In this document: in pieces, positions 18,778 to 26,745 of the stretch
Layout: every line of letters starts with the position of its first letter
How positions within the stretch are numbered: the stretch's first letter is position 1
Assembly: GCF_030409845.1 (NCBI RefSeq)
Contig: NZ_JAUFQQ010000003.1
Location: 372,001-436,000 of the forward strand
Source of the DNA: Flavobacterium branchiarum
Lineage (GTDB): Bacteria; Bacteroidota; Bacteroidia; Flavobacteriales; Flavobacteriaceae
Direction of reading: 5' to 3'
Length of the DNA: 64,000 nucleotides
The notes under the pieces: generated by a model
Seen by the model: only the letters and a program-made list of their open reading frames with translations
What the model was told of the DNA's origin: nothing
Databases searched by the model: none
Position numbers and translations under genes: made by a program

Positions 18778-18809
18778 AATAACCACTCTGAATAATCAGA
18801 GTGGTTATT
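18778..18809 (-). terminator. Terminator of the first susC-susD operon
   Basis: 14-bp perfect stem AATAACCACTCTGA (18778-18791) with TCAGAGTGGTTATT (18796-18809) around a 4-nt loop. The U-tract is strong on the minus strand and weak on the plus strand, so it mainly ends the susCD transcript and may partly serve the convergent rhomboid gene. Confidence 0.88.
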
Positions 18810-18832
18810 GTAAAACTATTGTTTAAACAGTA

Positions 18833-20248
18833 TTAGTTTTTATCCCACCAAATAGGAGAAGTAACATTACTAACCACAGTTGCGTTAGGGTTGTATTGTC
18901 TTTCATCAGACGGAGTAGGTAGTCTTACAGGTATAGTTTTTGTATTAGAATCTTGATTAGGAACTAACGCAGGGAAACCTGTTCTTCTGTAATCATTATA
19001 AGGCTCCATAGTTAAAAATAGAGCAATGTATTTTTGTTGAATAATATTAGCAATTGTAAAATCAGCTGTTGCTGCAGCTAAAAATCCTGCTGTAGGCTCA
19101 ATGCCAGTAACCTTAGTTACAGAAGCAGTTACAGCATCTTGCAAAGCAGTTTGAGCCCCTGATTGTCCTAATATTGCTCTAGCTTCAGCTTCAATAAATT
19201 TTGCTTCAGCATAAGTTACAATTCCAATAGGAGAATTTTTACTAGCAAAAGCAGCTCCGATATAAGAAGTTCCAAGAGATGATTGGTCTTCAGGTGCGTT
19301 TCCTATGTATTCTGGTATAAATACAGTTCCTGGTGGCAAAGGTTTTGGAGGTTTGGTTAAAGCTATCATACTAGCTAGCCTAGGGTCATTGTTGTTTTTT
19401 AGATAATCAACAAAATATTTACCTACTTTTAAGTAGTTATCACGATTATCCTCAAAAGCATACCATTGGTTCAAGCTGTTATTTTCATTAGTAAACAAAG
19501 TATTTGCATCGTCTTTATTCTCAGTCATACCTGCTAAAGTAATGTAGTCTAACGCTTTTTGAGCAGCAACATTTCCTTCAATAGCAGTCAATCTTAAAGC
19601 ATATCTAGCTTTCAATACGTAAGCAACTTTGATCCATTTTTTAGTATCACCTTTAAAAATCATATCATCATCCTCAGGTACTTTTTCATTACTAGCTAAA
19701 GGTTTTGCTAAGTTTATAATAGCATTATCTAATATAGTTTGTAATCTTGCGTATATTTCTTGTTGCGTATTATACTTAGGAGCTTTGTTCCCTTGTTCTG
19801 CACGAAATGCTTCATCATAAGGTACATCTCCCCACATATCTGTAGCGTATCCTAGATTTATAGCAGTCAATACCTGACCAATTCCATTATAATATGGATA
19901 GTCTTTTGCAAAATCTCTATTTAAGATGTGTCCATTCATCAAAGTAGTACCATAAATAAGATTCCACTCATTGTTTACATCTCCTTCGGTTATAATATAA
20001 CTTGCGATTGGTCCCATTTGTCCAATGTTTGTACCTGCCAAATGTTGAGTAAAAATCCCAGTATTTCTCATTAAACCACTTGTGTGTGTAGAAAATGTTG
20101 ATACTTCCATTGCAGCCACCAGTAAAGATGGAGTACTTACCGAAGGGTTGTTAGGGTTGATGTTAAAGTTATCTAACTCAGATTGACAACTGTTTAGTAA
20201 TGTTATGCTAAACGCTGCTAGAATTACACCTTTTATGTATTTTTTCAT
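18833..20248 (-). CDS. SusD/RagB-family outer-membrane lipoprotein (copy 1)
   Basis: 471 aa surface lipoprotein that acts as the substrate-binding lid of a SusC-type TonB-dependent transporter. The lipoprotein signal peptide ends at Cys21 (LLNSCQSELDN). The following NINPNNPS region and helical TPR-like body fit the SusD-like_2 group. The C-terminal YNDYRRTGFPALVP stretch and the ending SPIWWDKN are typical. It starts 16 nt after the susC stop and is the last gene before a terminator. No glycoside hydrolase or peptidase is adjacent, so the ligand (glycan or peptide) cannot be predicted. Confidence 0.93.
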   Translation of the reverse strand: MKKYIKGVILAAFSITLLNSCQSELDNFNINPNNPSVSTPSLLVAAMEVSTFSTHTSGLMRNTGIFTQHLAGTNIGQMGPIASYIITEGDVNNEWNLIYGTTLMNGHILNRDFAKDYPYYNGIGQVLTAINLGYATDMWGDVPYDEAFRAEQGNKAPKYNTQQEIYARLQTILDNAIINLAKPLASNEKVPEDDDMIFKGDTKKWIKVAYVLKARYALRLTAIEGNVAAQKALDYITLAGMTENKDDANTLFTNENNSLNQWYAFEDNRDNYLKVGKYFVDYLKNNNDPRLASMIALTKPPKPLPPGTVFIPEYIGNAPEDQSSLGTSYIGAAFASKNSPIGIVTYAEAKFIEAEARAILGQSGAQTALQDAVTASVTKVTGIEPTAGFLAAATADFTIANIIQQKYIALFLTMEPYNDYRRTGFPALVPNQDSNTKTIPVRLPTPSDERQYNPNATVVSNVTSPIWWDKN

Positions 20249-20264
20249 TTTTATTAGTTTTTAA

Positions 20265-23200
20265 TTAAAAGCTCACTCGTAAACTCATTATGAAAGATTT
20301 ACTACCAGGATTGTTGAAATAATCTAATCCATTAATTCTTGATCCAGCACCAGTTAAGCTAGTTTCTGGGTCTACTCCTTTGTAGTTTGTATTTATCCAT
20401 AAATTTCTTCCAGTTAATGATATTTGTGCAGCTGTTATGAAAGAGAATTGTTTTACATTCAAATCATAGCTAATAGTTGCATCACGAAGTCTAACCCAGT
20501 TTACAGTTTCTACCGCTTCTTCTGCCGCTCCACCACCATCACCAAGATATTTTTGGTAATATTGTTGTGCTGTTATTGCTTTATCATTCGGAGTTCCATC
20601 TTCTTTAACACCTTCTATAACATAAGTTCTTTCTCTGTCTGCAGAAGCTTCAGAAACACCAATACTGTGCATTCTTGCTAGTGTACCATTGTAAACTTCT
20701 CCACCGTGTCTAATATCTAATAAAGCAGACAAGGTAACTCTTTTGTAAGAGAAAGTATTTCTGATACCACCAGTCCATTTTGGAGCAGAATTTCCTAGAT
20801 TGCCAACTTCATCAGCTACGACAGCCAGTCCATTGCTTCCAATAATTTTTTGCCCATTTTCATCACGTTTCCATTTAGTTCCGTAAAAACTTCCTAATGG
20901 TTGCCCTTTTACAGCATAATATCCAATTGATCCAAAAGCTGTTTCTATCGATATTTCAGGTAAACCACCTGATATATCTGTTACTTCATTTTCATTTTTA
21001 GCCCAGTTTAAATTTACATTCCATTGAAATGGATTGCTTTTTTTAAATATATCATAGCCAATTTCTACCTCAATACCTTTGTTAACTAATTCAGCTGCAT
21101 TTTTATATTGTGATGCAAAACCAGATGATTGAGGTAATGGTACATCAATCAATAAATCTTTAGATGTTTTATAGTATAAATTCACATCTATCGCTAAACG
21201 ATTGTTTAAAAATTTAGTACTTAATCCTAAATCGTGACCTAATACTCTTTCTGGTTTTAAATCAAGATTAGATAAACGCCCAGCTAAAGCCATTCCATTT
21301 ATTCCATTGTAAGGAAAACTTAAACCATTTGTAAAACCGTCTGTCATAGATGGCTTTGAGTAAACACTTATGGTACGGTATGCTGCTGGTGCAATACCAA
21401 CTTCTCCGTATCCATAACTAAATTTTACGAAATTACCCCAATCAAAAGTATTTGAGGCAATCCAAGAAGCCGTTCCTGAAGGGAATACAGCACTTCTTAC
21501 ATTGTCACCATAAGTAGATGCCCATTCCTTACGGATTGTACCAGATATGAAAAGTTGATCTTTAATATCGAAATCTACTTGAGCAAAAAGAGCTCTAGAA
21601 ATAGTATTTTCTTCTACGTTAGAAGCGTATAGTTGAGTTGCGTTACCTAAATTGTATATACCCGGTACAGATAAACCTTTACCTCTTGAAAATATGTCTA
21701 AATATTGAGTAGAACGTAAATTAAGACCTGCAGTATAGTTAATTTTAATTGCTTCTGAATTTAATGGTATAATACCTGAAGCGATTAAATCTCCATAGTA
21801 ATCTTTGTTTGTGATGCTATTGTAAGCGACTTCACCAATTCCACCTAAATCATCTCCATTTGATGAAACTGCATAGTTTTGTTTACGAGCGTCTGAGTAG
21901 GTATCAATACCACCTTTTGCTGTTAATGATAACCATTTTGCATGATTGTACGTTAAATAGATGTTACCCAAAACACGATTTACATCACTTGTTGCTTGAT
22001 TTTCATTTACTGTAAAGTAAGGATTGTCATATGCAGAGAAATAGTTAGTGTTGTTTCCAAACTCATCTTTATAGTTTCTTAAATCATAATTAATAGGTGA
22101 ACGCATCAAACTTAACATTACACCAGAACTATTACTACCATTTTGAGCTAAAGTAGTAGTTGTATGCGTGTATTGCATACTAGCGCCCGCTTTCCATTTT
22201 TCGCTTAGTTTTAAGTCTCCTGAAAGTCTAAGAGTATTTCTTTTTAATCCTGTTTCAGGAATCATCCCTGTTTGAGTAACGTTACCATATGACGCTCTAA
22301 AGGTCGCTTTGTCGTCACCTCCGTATATCGAAATGTTGTTAGTTTGCGTAATACCTTCTTGAAAGAAATTACCAGGATTGTCGTAAGTACGTAGTCCTAA
22401 TGATGCAGCCGATGGTCCCCAACTTTGTGGAGTATTTAATTCGTAATTTGGAACTCCATCTTTGTAAGTACCTTGAACATACTTGTTTTGTCTTGCAGGC
22501 AATTGACTTACTGCGTCTATAGCTAACGAAGTATTATAATCAATACCTAAACCTTTTCCGTTTTTACCTTTTTTAGTAGTGTAAATAATAACACCGTTAC
22601 CTGCTCTTGCTCCGTATAAAGCAGCAGCTGCAGGTCCTTTAAGAATAGTAACACTTTCGATGTCATCAGGGTTAATGTCCAATGCTCTGTTTGAGTTATT
22701 GATTCCAGATAAGTTTGCATTATATGGGTTATCTCCAGCACTAGTTTGAGTTGTTGAATTGTCAATTGGAATTCCATCTACTACAATTAGAGGGTCACTT
22801 GTACCTGTAATAGTATTTGTTCCTCTAATGATAATTTTACTAGATGCACCAGGAGTTCCTCCTGATCCGATGATTTGTACTCCAGCCGCTTTACCAGCTA
22901 ATGCTTGTAGAACATTTTGTTCCCCAGATTTAGTAATTTCATCCGATGATACTTTAGATACTGCGTACCCAAGTTTTTTCTCTTCTTTTTTAATTCCTAA
23001 AGCAGTAACAACTACACCTTCTAGTTCTACTGAGTCATCTTTTAATTTTACATTAATTGTAGACGACGTTGCAGCTACTTCTTGGGTTTTCATTCCAATG
23101 TAGCTAAAAATAATTACCTGATTCGATGAAGCTTTGACAGTGTATTTTCCATCAAAATCAGTTTGTGTTCCAGTTTTTGTTCCTTTCACTAATACACTAA

Positions 23201-23324
23201 CGCCTGGTAATGGCATCCCTGTATTATCAGAAACAGTACCTGAAACAGCTCTTTCTTGTGCAAAAGTAAGTTGCGCAATTAGTGCTAGGAATAGCACTAA
23301 GATCCCTTTGAACTTTAATTTCAT
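20265..23324 (-). CDS. SusC/RagA-family TonB-linked outer-membrane transporter (copy 1)
   Basis: 1019 aa. Signal peptide (1-22, ending LTFAQ), then a carboxypeptidase-regulatory-like domain (about 23-105; GTVSDNTGMPLPGVSV, FDGKYTVKA). The TonB-plug domain follows (about 110-230; TILKGPAAAALYGARAGNGVI). A 22-stranded barrel ends in an aromatic C-terminal strand (SLRVSF). It imports substrate captured by the SusD partner, using TonB energy. The first ~100 residues are nearly identical to SusC copy 2, while the barrel is clearly different, implying a different ligand. About 45 nt of 5' leader are also shared with copy 2. Confidence 0.95.
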   Translation of the reverse strand: MKLKFKGILVLFLALIAQLTFAQERAVSGTVSDNTGMPLPGVSVLVKGTKTGTQTDFDGKYTVKASSNQVIIFSYIGMKTQEVAATSSTINVKLKDDSVELEGVVVTALGIKKEEKKLGYAVSKVSSDEITKSGEQNVLQALAGKAAGVQIIGSGGTPGASSKIIIRGTNTITGTSDPLIVVDGIPIDNSTTQTSAGDNPYNANLSGINNSNRALDINPDDIESVTILKGPAAAALYGARAGNGVIIYTTKKGKNGKGLGIDYNTSLAIDAVSQLPARQNKYVQGTYKDGVPNYELNTPQSWGPSAASLGLRTYDNPGNFFQEGITQTNNISIYGGDDKATFRASYGNVTQTGMIPETGLKRNTLRLSGDLKLSEKWKAGASMQYTHTTTTLAQNGSNSSGVMLSLMRSPINYDLRNYKDEFGNNTNYFSAYDNPYFTVNENQATSDVNRVLGNIYLTYNHAKWLSLTAKGGIDTYSDARKQNYAVSSNGDDLGGIGEVAYNSITNKDYYGDLIASGIIPLNSEAIKINYTAGLNLRSTQYLDIFSRGKGLSVPGIYNLGNATQLYASNVEENTISRALFAQVDFDIKDQLFISGTIRKEWASTYGDNVRSAVFPSGTASWIASNTFDWGNFVKFSYGYGEVGIAPAAYRTISVYSKPSMTDGFTNGLSFPYNGINGMALAGRLSNLDLKPERVLGHDLGLSTKFLNNRLAIDVNLYYKTSKDLLIDVPLPQSSGFASQYKNAAELVNKGIEVEIGYDIFKKSNPFQWNVNLNWAKNENEVTDISGGLPEISIETAFGSIGYYAVKGQPLGSFYGTKWKRDENGQKIIGSNGLAVVADEVGNLGNSAPKWTGGIRNTFSYKRVTLSALLDIRHGGEVYNGTLARMHSIGVSEASADRERTYVIEGVKEDGTPNDKAITAQQYYQKYLGDGGGAAEEAVETVNWVRLRDATISYDLNVKQFSFITAAQISLTGRNLWINTNYKGVDPETSLTGAGSRINGLDYFNNPGSKSFIMSLRVSF

Positions 23325-23339
23325 TCTTTTAAATATTTT

Positions 23340-23374
23340 TAATTAGAATCACAAAACTCACAATAAATTGTTAA
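23340..23374 (-). promoter_or_regulatory. Conserved leader/operator-like element upstream of susC copy 1
   Basis: Contains the palindrome ACAATAAATTGT (23360-23371) inside a block almost identical to the one upstream of susC copy 2 (29890-29925), at the same distance from the start codon (36 versus 34 nt). No other part of the two upstream regions is alike. It could be an operator, a translation-control leader, or simply the edge of a duplicated or gene-converted segment. Confidence 0.45.
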
Positions 23375-24242
23375 TCCACCTAATTGTCAAATTTTAGAAT
23401 CTTCATTTTTTTAAGAATAAGTTTATATTTCTTACTAAAACCCATATTTAATTGTAGGTCATTGCTTACTTTGTTAAATGAGTAAAGTTAAATTTTTATG
23501 TGGTTTTTATTAAATTTGCAATTTTTTAATGAAAAGCTTTATTTTTTATGATTAAAAAAAGTGAATTTTAATATTGAGTAAAAAGTAAAATTTTTTAAGT
23601 TCAATTTTTGCTTTAACAGGAATAGTTTGTAGGGAGATTGGGAGTCTACTACGTTCTTCGCTTCATATTTCTTAAAATTCGTAGAGTATATACAGTGTAA
23701 TTGAGTTTAGACACTCTTTTAACTATGTAAATTATGCTTTAAGTTGAAGATAAAGGGGTGTCATGAAATTTAGAATCTTGATCTATGTTTGTATTGACAA
23801 AATTCATTGTTAAGAAGTTTTTTTGATATTGCTTTATGATTCTCATATGTATATCTCAATTTAGATCTATTCCTCTCATTTTTCTTGAGGGTGTATTCCT
23901 TGATATTAGTTGTTGATCTTGTAGATGATTTTTTTGATCAAGAGATTAGGTGAAGTAAAATTTGTATCTGTTTTGCTTCCTTTATGTAGATTTTATAGGT
24001 CTATTAGTTTTAAGGAAATGACTTAAATTGTAATTAATATTGAGTAGTATTTTAGTTTCTTACTAAGATTTTTTATTGTTGTTGTGGGTATTGATATTTA
24101 GTTTCTGTTGAAATAGGAGAGGGTATGCTTAATTTGTCTTTTAGAAATTCTGCATTTTGTTAACTATAGAAACTACCTCGGGTTTACTATGAGGTGCTAT
24201 TGACTTTTTTTATTCTCAAAAATATTATATGTTGTATGCATA
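23375..24242. other. Gene-free AT-rich region upstream of susC copy 1
   Basis: Roughly 870 nt with no credible ORF on either strand; the longest ATG frames are under 20 codons. No repeat-family member, tRNA or terminator was recognised. On the minus strand it is preceded by a good promoter match (24246-24217), so it may be a very long susC leader or encode a small RNA. A small hairpin ACCTC (24175-24179) with GAGGT (24191-24195) lies near the 5' end of such a transcript. Confidence 0.5.
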
Positions 24243-24246
24243 GCAA
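24217..24246 (-). promoter_or_regulatory. Orphan promoter firing into the gene-free region
   Basis: Minus-strand TTG (24246-24244), 19-nt spacer, TATTTTTG (24224-24217): both boxes and the spacing fit the Bacteroidetes consensus. The -33 box lies in the U-tract of the rlmB terminator. The next gene downstream on this strand is susC copy 1, about 890 nt away. Confidence 0.5.
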
Positions 24247-24290
24247 AAAACCTATACTTGTAAAATCAATATTTACAAGTATAGGTTTTT
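24245..24290 (-). terminator. Terminator after rlmB
   Basis: Long perfect stem AAAAACCTATACTTGTAAA (24246-24264) with TTTACAAGTATAGGTTTTT (24272-24290), 7-nt loop, and a U-tract on the minus strand. Confidence 0.92.
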
Positions 24291-24330
24291 ATTAAACTAT
24301 TAGAGAGTGATGTTTACTTTCTAAGATTAT

Positions 24331-25065
24331 TTAGCTTCTTTGTCTAACAGTTTCATATAAGAATGCACCACAAGCAACAGAAACATTCAAAGAGCCAATA
24401 GTACCAAACATAGGTAATTTGGCTTTTTCGTCTACAATTTTAAGAACAGAAGGGTTAATACCTCTGTCTTCAGATCCCATGATGATTGCTAAAGGTTCGT
24501 TTAGTGATAAATCGTAAATGTTTTTATCTGTTTTTTCAGTTGCTGCAACGGTTTTTATTCCCGACCCTTGAAGGTAAAATACAGCATCTTTAATATGTTC
24601 TACTTTGCATATAGGTACGTTAAAAACGGCTCCAGCTGATGTCTTAACGGTATCTCCATTTACAGGAGCAGAACCCGCTTTTTGAACAATGATTCCGTTT
24701 ACTCCAGTACATTCTGCAGTTCTAATAATGGCACCAAAATTTCGAGCATCAGATATTTGATCTAATATCAGGAATAATGGTTTTAATCCAGATTCTAGAG
24801 TCGATTCTACTAGATGCTCTATGTCGATAAAACCAATTGGAGATATGGTTGCGACAGCGCCTTGATGGTTATTTGGTGTTAAGCGATTTAGTTTTTCAAC
24901 AGGTACATAAGAAAAATTAATATTAGCGCGTTTCATCACTTTCATTAAATCTTTCATTAACTCACCCGAAATTTCTTTTTGGATGAATACTTTGTCTACT
25001 TCTTTACCAGCTTGGATTGCTTCTATAATAGCTCTAATCCCAAATATTTGATGTTCTTTTTCCAT
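24331..25065 (-). CDS. rlmB: 23S rRNA 2'-O-methyltransferase RlmB
   Basis: SpoU/TrmH-family SAM-dependent enzyme that methylates the 2'-OH of a conserved 23S guanosine (G2251 in E. coli). The N-terminal substrate-binding domain starts EKEHQIFGIRAI. The knotted catalytic domain shows motif 1 NFGAIIRTAE, motif 2 IIMGSEDRGI and motif 3 LNVSVACGAFLYE. I place the start at the ATG at 25065 (245 aa), not 25092: family proteins begin near MEKEHQIFG, and the longer form would run back through a -7 box. It lies between two susCD operons, apparently transcribed on its own. Confidence 0.93.
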   Translation of the reverse strand: MEKEHQIFGIRAIIEAIQAGKEVDKVFIQKEISGELMKDLMKVMKRANINFSYVPVEKLNRLTPNNHQGAVATISPIGFIDIEHLVESTLESGLKPLFLILDQISDARNFGAIIRTAECTGVNGIIVQKAGSAPVNGDTVKTSAGAVFNVPICKVEHIKDAVFYLQGSGIKTVAATEKTDKNIYDLSLNEPLAIIMGSEDRGINPSVLKIVDEKAKLPMFGTIGSLNVSVACGAFLYETVRQRS

Positions 25066-25069
25066 AGTG

Positions 25070-25077
25070 CAAATATA
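25070..25077 (-). promoter_or_regulatory. -7 box abutting rlmB start
   Basis: Minus-strand TATATTTG ends 4 nt before the ATG at 25065, so the mRNA would be leaderless or have a very short leader. No well-placed -33 TTG was found. Confidence 0.4.
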
Positions 25078-25080
25078 TAA

Positions 25081-25110
25081 AAAAACCACCAACTTTCGTT
25101 GGTGGTTTTT
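25081..25110 (-). terminator. Terminator of the second susC-susD operon
   Basis: 13-bp stem AAAAACCACCAAC (25081-25093) with GTTGGTGGTTTTT (25098-25110), tetraloop TTTC, and a U-rich tail on the minus strand that leads straight into the rlmB promoter. Confidence 0.9.
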
Positions 25111-25144
25111 AATTGTATAGTGTCAAATAATACTTGAAATAATA

Positions 25145-26734
25145 CTAGTTTTTATCCCAGATTAATTTTGTATCTAGTTTATCACCGCCCATGTTTTTAA
25201 CTGCTTCATCATAGTTTGCACCATTTAAGTTAGCTGCGTTAGTAGGGTATGTTAAACGAGTAGGCATTTCTGTTAGGTTGTTTAATGCTTCAAAAGTATA
25301 CGTGGTAACAGAACCTTCAGGAACATTTAAAGGATAGCTTTGTCCTGGTTTTAGTAAAGAAGATGGGAAGCCAGTTCTTCTGTATTCAGCCCAAGCTTCA
25401 CCTGGTTGCATAAACAAAGCAAGGTATTTCTGAGTGATCACATTTTCTTTGTTTGCAGGAGCTACGGCTGCTAAATAGGTGTTTATTTTAGCACTAGCTA
25501 CACCCCAACGTTCCATAGAAGCTTTAATACCGTTTTTGTAATTAGTATCGCTCCATCCGTTGTTTTCAGAAAGTAAAAACTCTACTTCTGCATATTCCAT
25601 CAAAATTTCAGTATAATCTCTTCTTAATACATCAGAGCTCCAATATGAAGTATTAGGTGTCTGTGCTTCAACAGAAGAGTTTGGAATACCGTAAGGCATA
25701 CCTATGTACTTTGTTAAGTCATCAGTTTCTGTGTAAGTTTTATCTCTAATAGCAACTAAACCTGCAGTATTTGGTGAAGCGTATTTTTGTAATCTTGGAT
25801 CAACAATTCCGAAAACACCAATTTTTCCTTTTAATAAATCAACTAGCGTGTTCGTGATTTTGAAATCTGATCTAGCATCTGTGAAGAACCCTGTAAAAAA
25901 AGGAGATGGGAATACGTTGTTGTTTTCGTATTTTACACCTACGTTGTCACTATTACTTGTCATCACTCCAGAATCAATTGCTTCTGTAATATGAGTAGCA
26001 GCTCCAGGTATAACCCCGTTTACTCTCGTTGCAATACGTAAACGTAAGGAGTTAGCAAACTTTTTTAGTTTGTTAGCATCTCCACCAAAAAGGACATCTC
26101 CTTTTGTGAAAACTTTCTCGTTCAATACTAACATCGCAACAGATTCTTTCAATTCTTTTAGAATGTCTGTATAGATTTTTGCTTGTGAAGCAAATTTTGG
26201 TTCACTAATACCTTTGTCTAATTGTAATGCTTGAAAGTCTGGATCATTATTTCCGTATGAATAATAAGGAACATCTCCATAAGTATCTACTAATATCGAA
26301 AAAGTATAAGCTAACATTACTCTAGCAGCGGCAATTTGGTTATTTGTGTTACCATATACTGAGTTTTTTGCTGCTGTTACAGGGTTAGTATTAATATCGA
26401 TTATTGTTTTGTAATCTTTAGCTGCTAAGTTCAAATCTCTGTAAAAATCATCTTTAGTCTCAATTCTAAATTTAAATCGGTCCTCTTCTGTGTAAGCAAC
26501 TTGAGCGGAATACTGTACCCATGGCAATGCCAATCTTCCCGAAGGGAAAGAGCTTCTAGTATTGTCCATTATGAACTTATTGGTGTAGTTGAAAAGGCCG
26601 TAAGCAGGTACATTAATGATCTCTGGTCTATTTGGATCTTGGTTTAACTCTTCTAAGCCGTCACTACAGCTAACGGTAGTTGTCAGTAGGCCTAAAGCCA
26701 TAACTGATAATAATGATATGAATATTTTTTTCAT
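25145..26734 (-). CDS. SusD/RagB-family outer-membrane lipoprotein (copy 2)
   Basis: 529 aa. Lipoprotein signal with Cys23 (TTTVSCSDGLEEL), then the ELNQDPNRPE start of the SusD-like_2 group, a helical body, the family AWAEYRRTGFPSSLL stretch and the C-terminal KLIWDKN. It pairs with the SusC encoded 11 nt upstream and should form the surface lid of that transporter. Sequence similarity to SusD copy 1 is limited to family-wide motifs, consistent with a different ligand. No carbohydrate-active enzyme or sigma/anti-sigma pair is nearby. Confidence 0.93.
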   Translation of the reverse strand: MKKIFISLLSVMALGLLTTTVSCSDGLEELNQDPNRPEIINVPAYGLFNYTNKFIMDNTRSSFPSGRLALPWVQYSAQVAYTEEDRFKFRIETKDDFYRDLNLAAKDYKTIIDINTNPVTAAKNSVYGNTNNQIAAARVMLAYTFSILVDTYGDVPYYSYGNNDPDFQALQLDKGISEPKFASQAKIYTDILKELKESVAMLVLNEKVFTKGDVLFGGDANKLKKFANSLRLRIATRVNGVIPGAATHITEAIDSGVMTSNSDNVGVKYENNNVFPSPFFTGFFTDARSDFKITNTLVDLLKGKIGVFGIVDPRLQKYASPNTAGLVAIRDKTYTETDDLTKYIGMPYGIPNSSVEAQTPNTSYWSSDVLRRDYTEILMEYAEVEFLLSENNGWSDTNYKNGIKASMERWGVASAKINTYLAAVAPANKENVITQKYLALFMQPGEAWAEYRRTGFPSSLLKPGQSYPLNVPEGSVTTYTFEALNNLTEMPTRLTYPTNAANLNGANYDEAVKNMGGDKLDTKLIWDKN

Positions 26735-26745
26735 TTTGTCTTGTT

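Noticed and set aside
22759..23103. 114-aa ORF antisense to susC copy 1, with a look-alike at 29438-29656 antisense to copy 2
   Set aside because: Both mirror the conserved plug and N-terminal domain, so their similarity is explained by the sense-strand homology.
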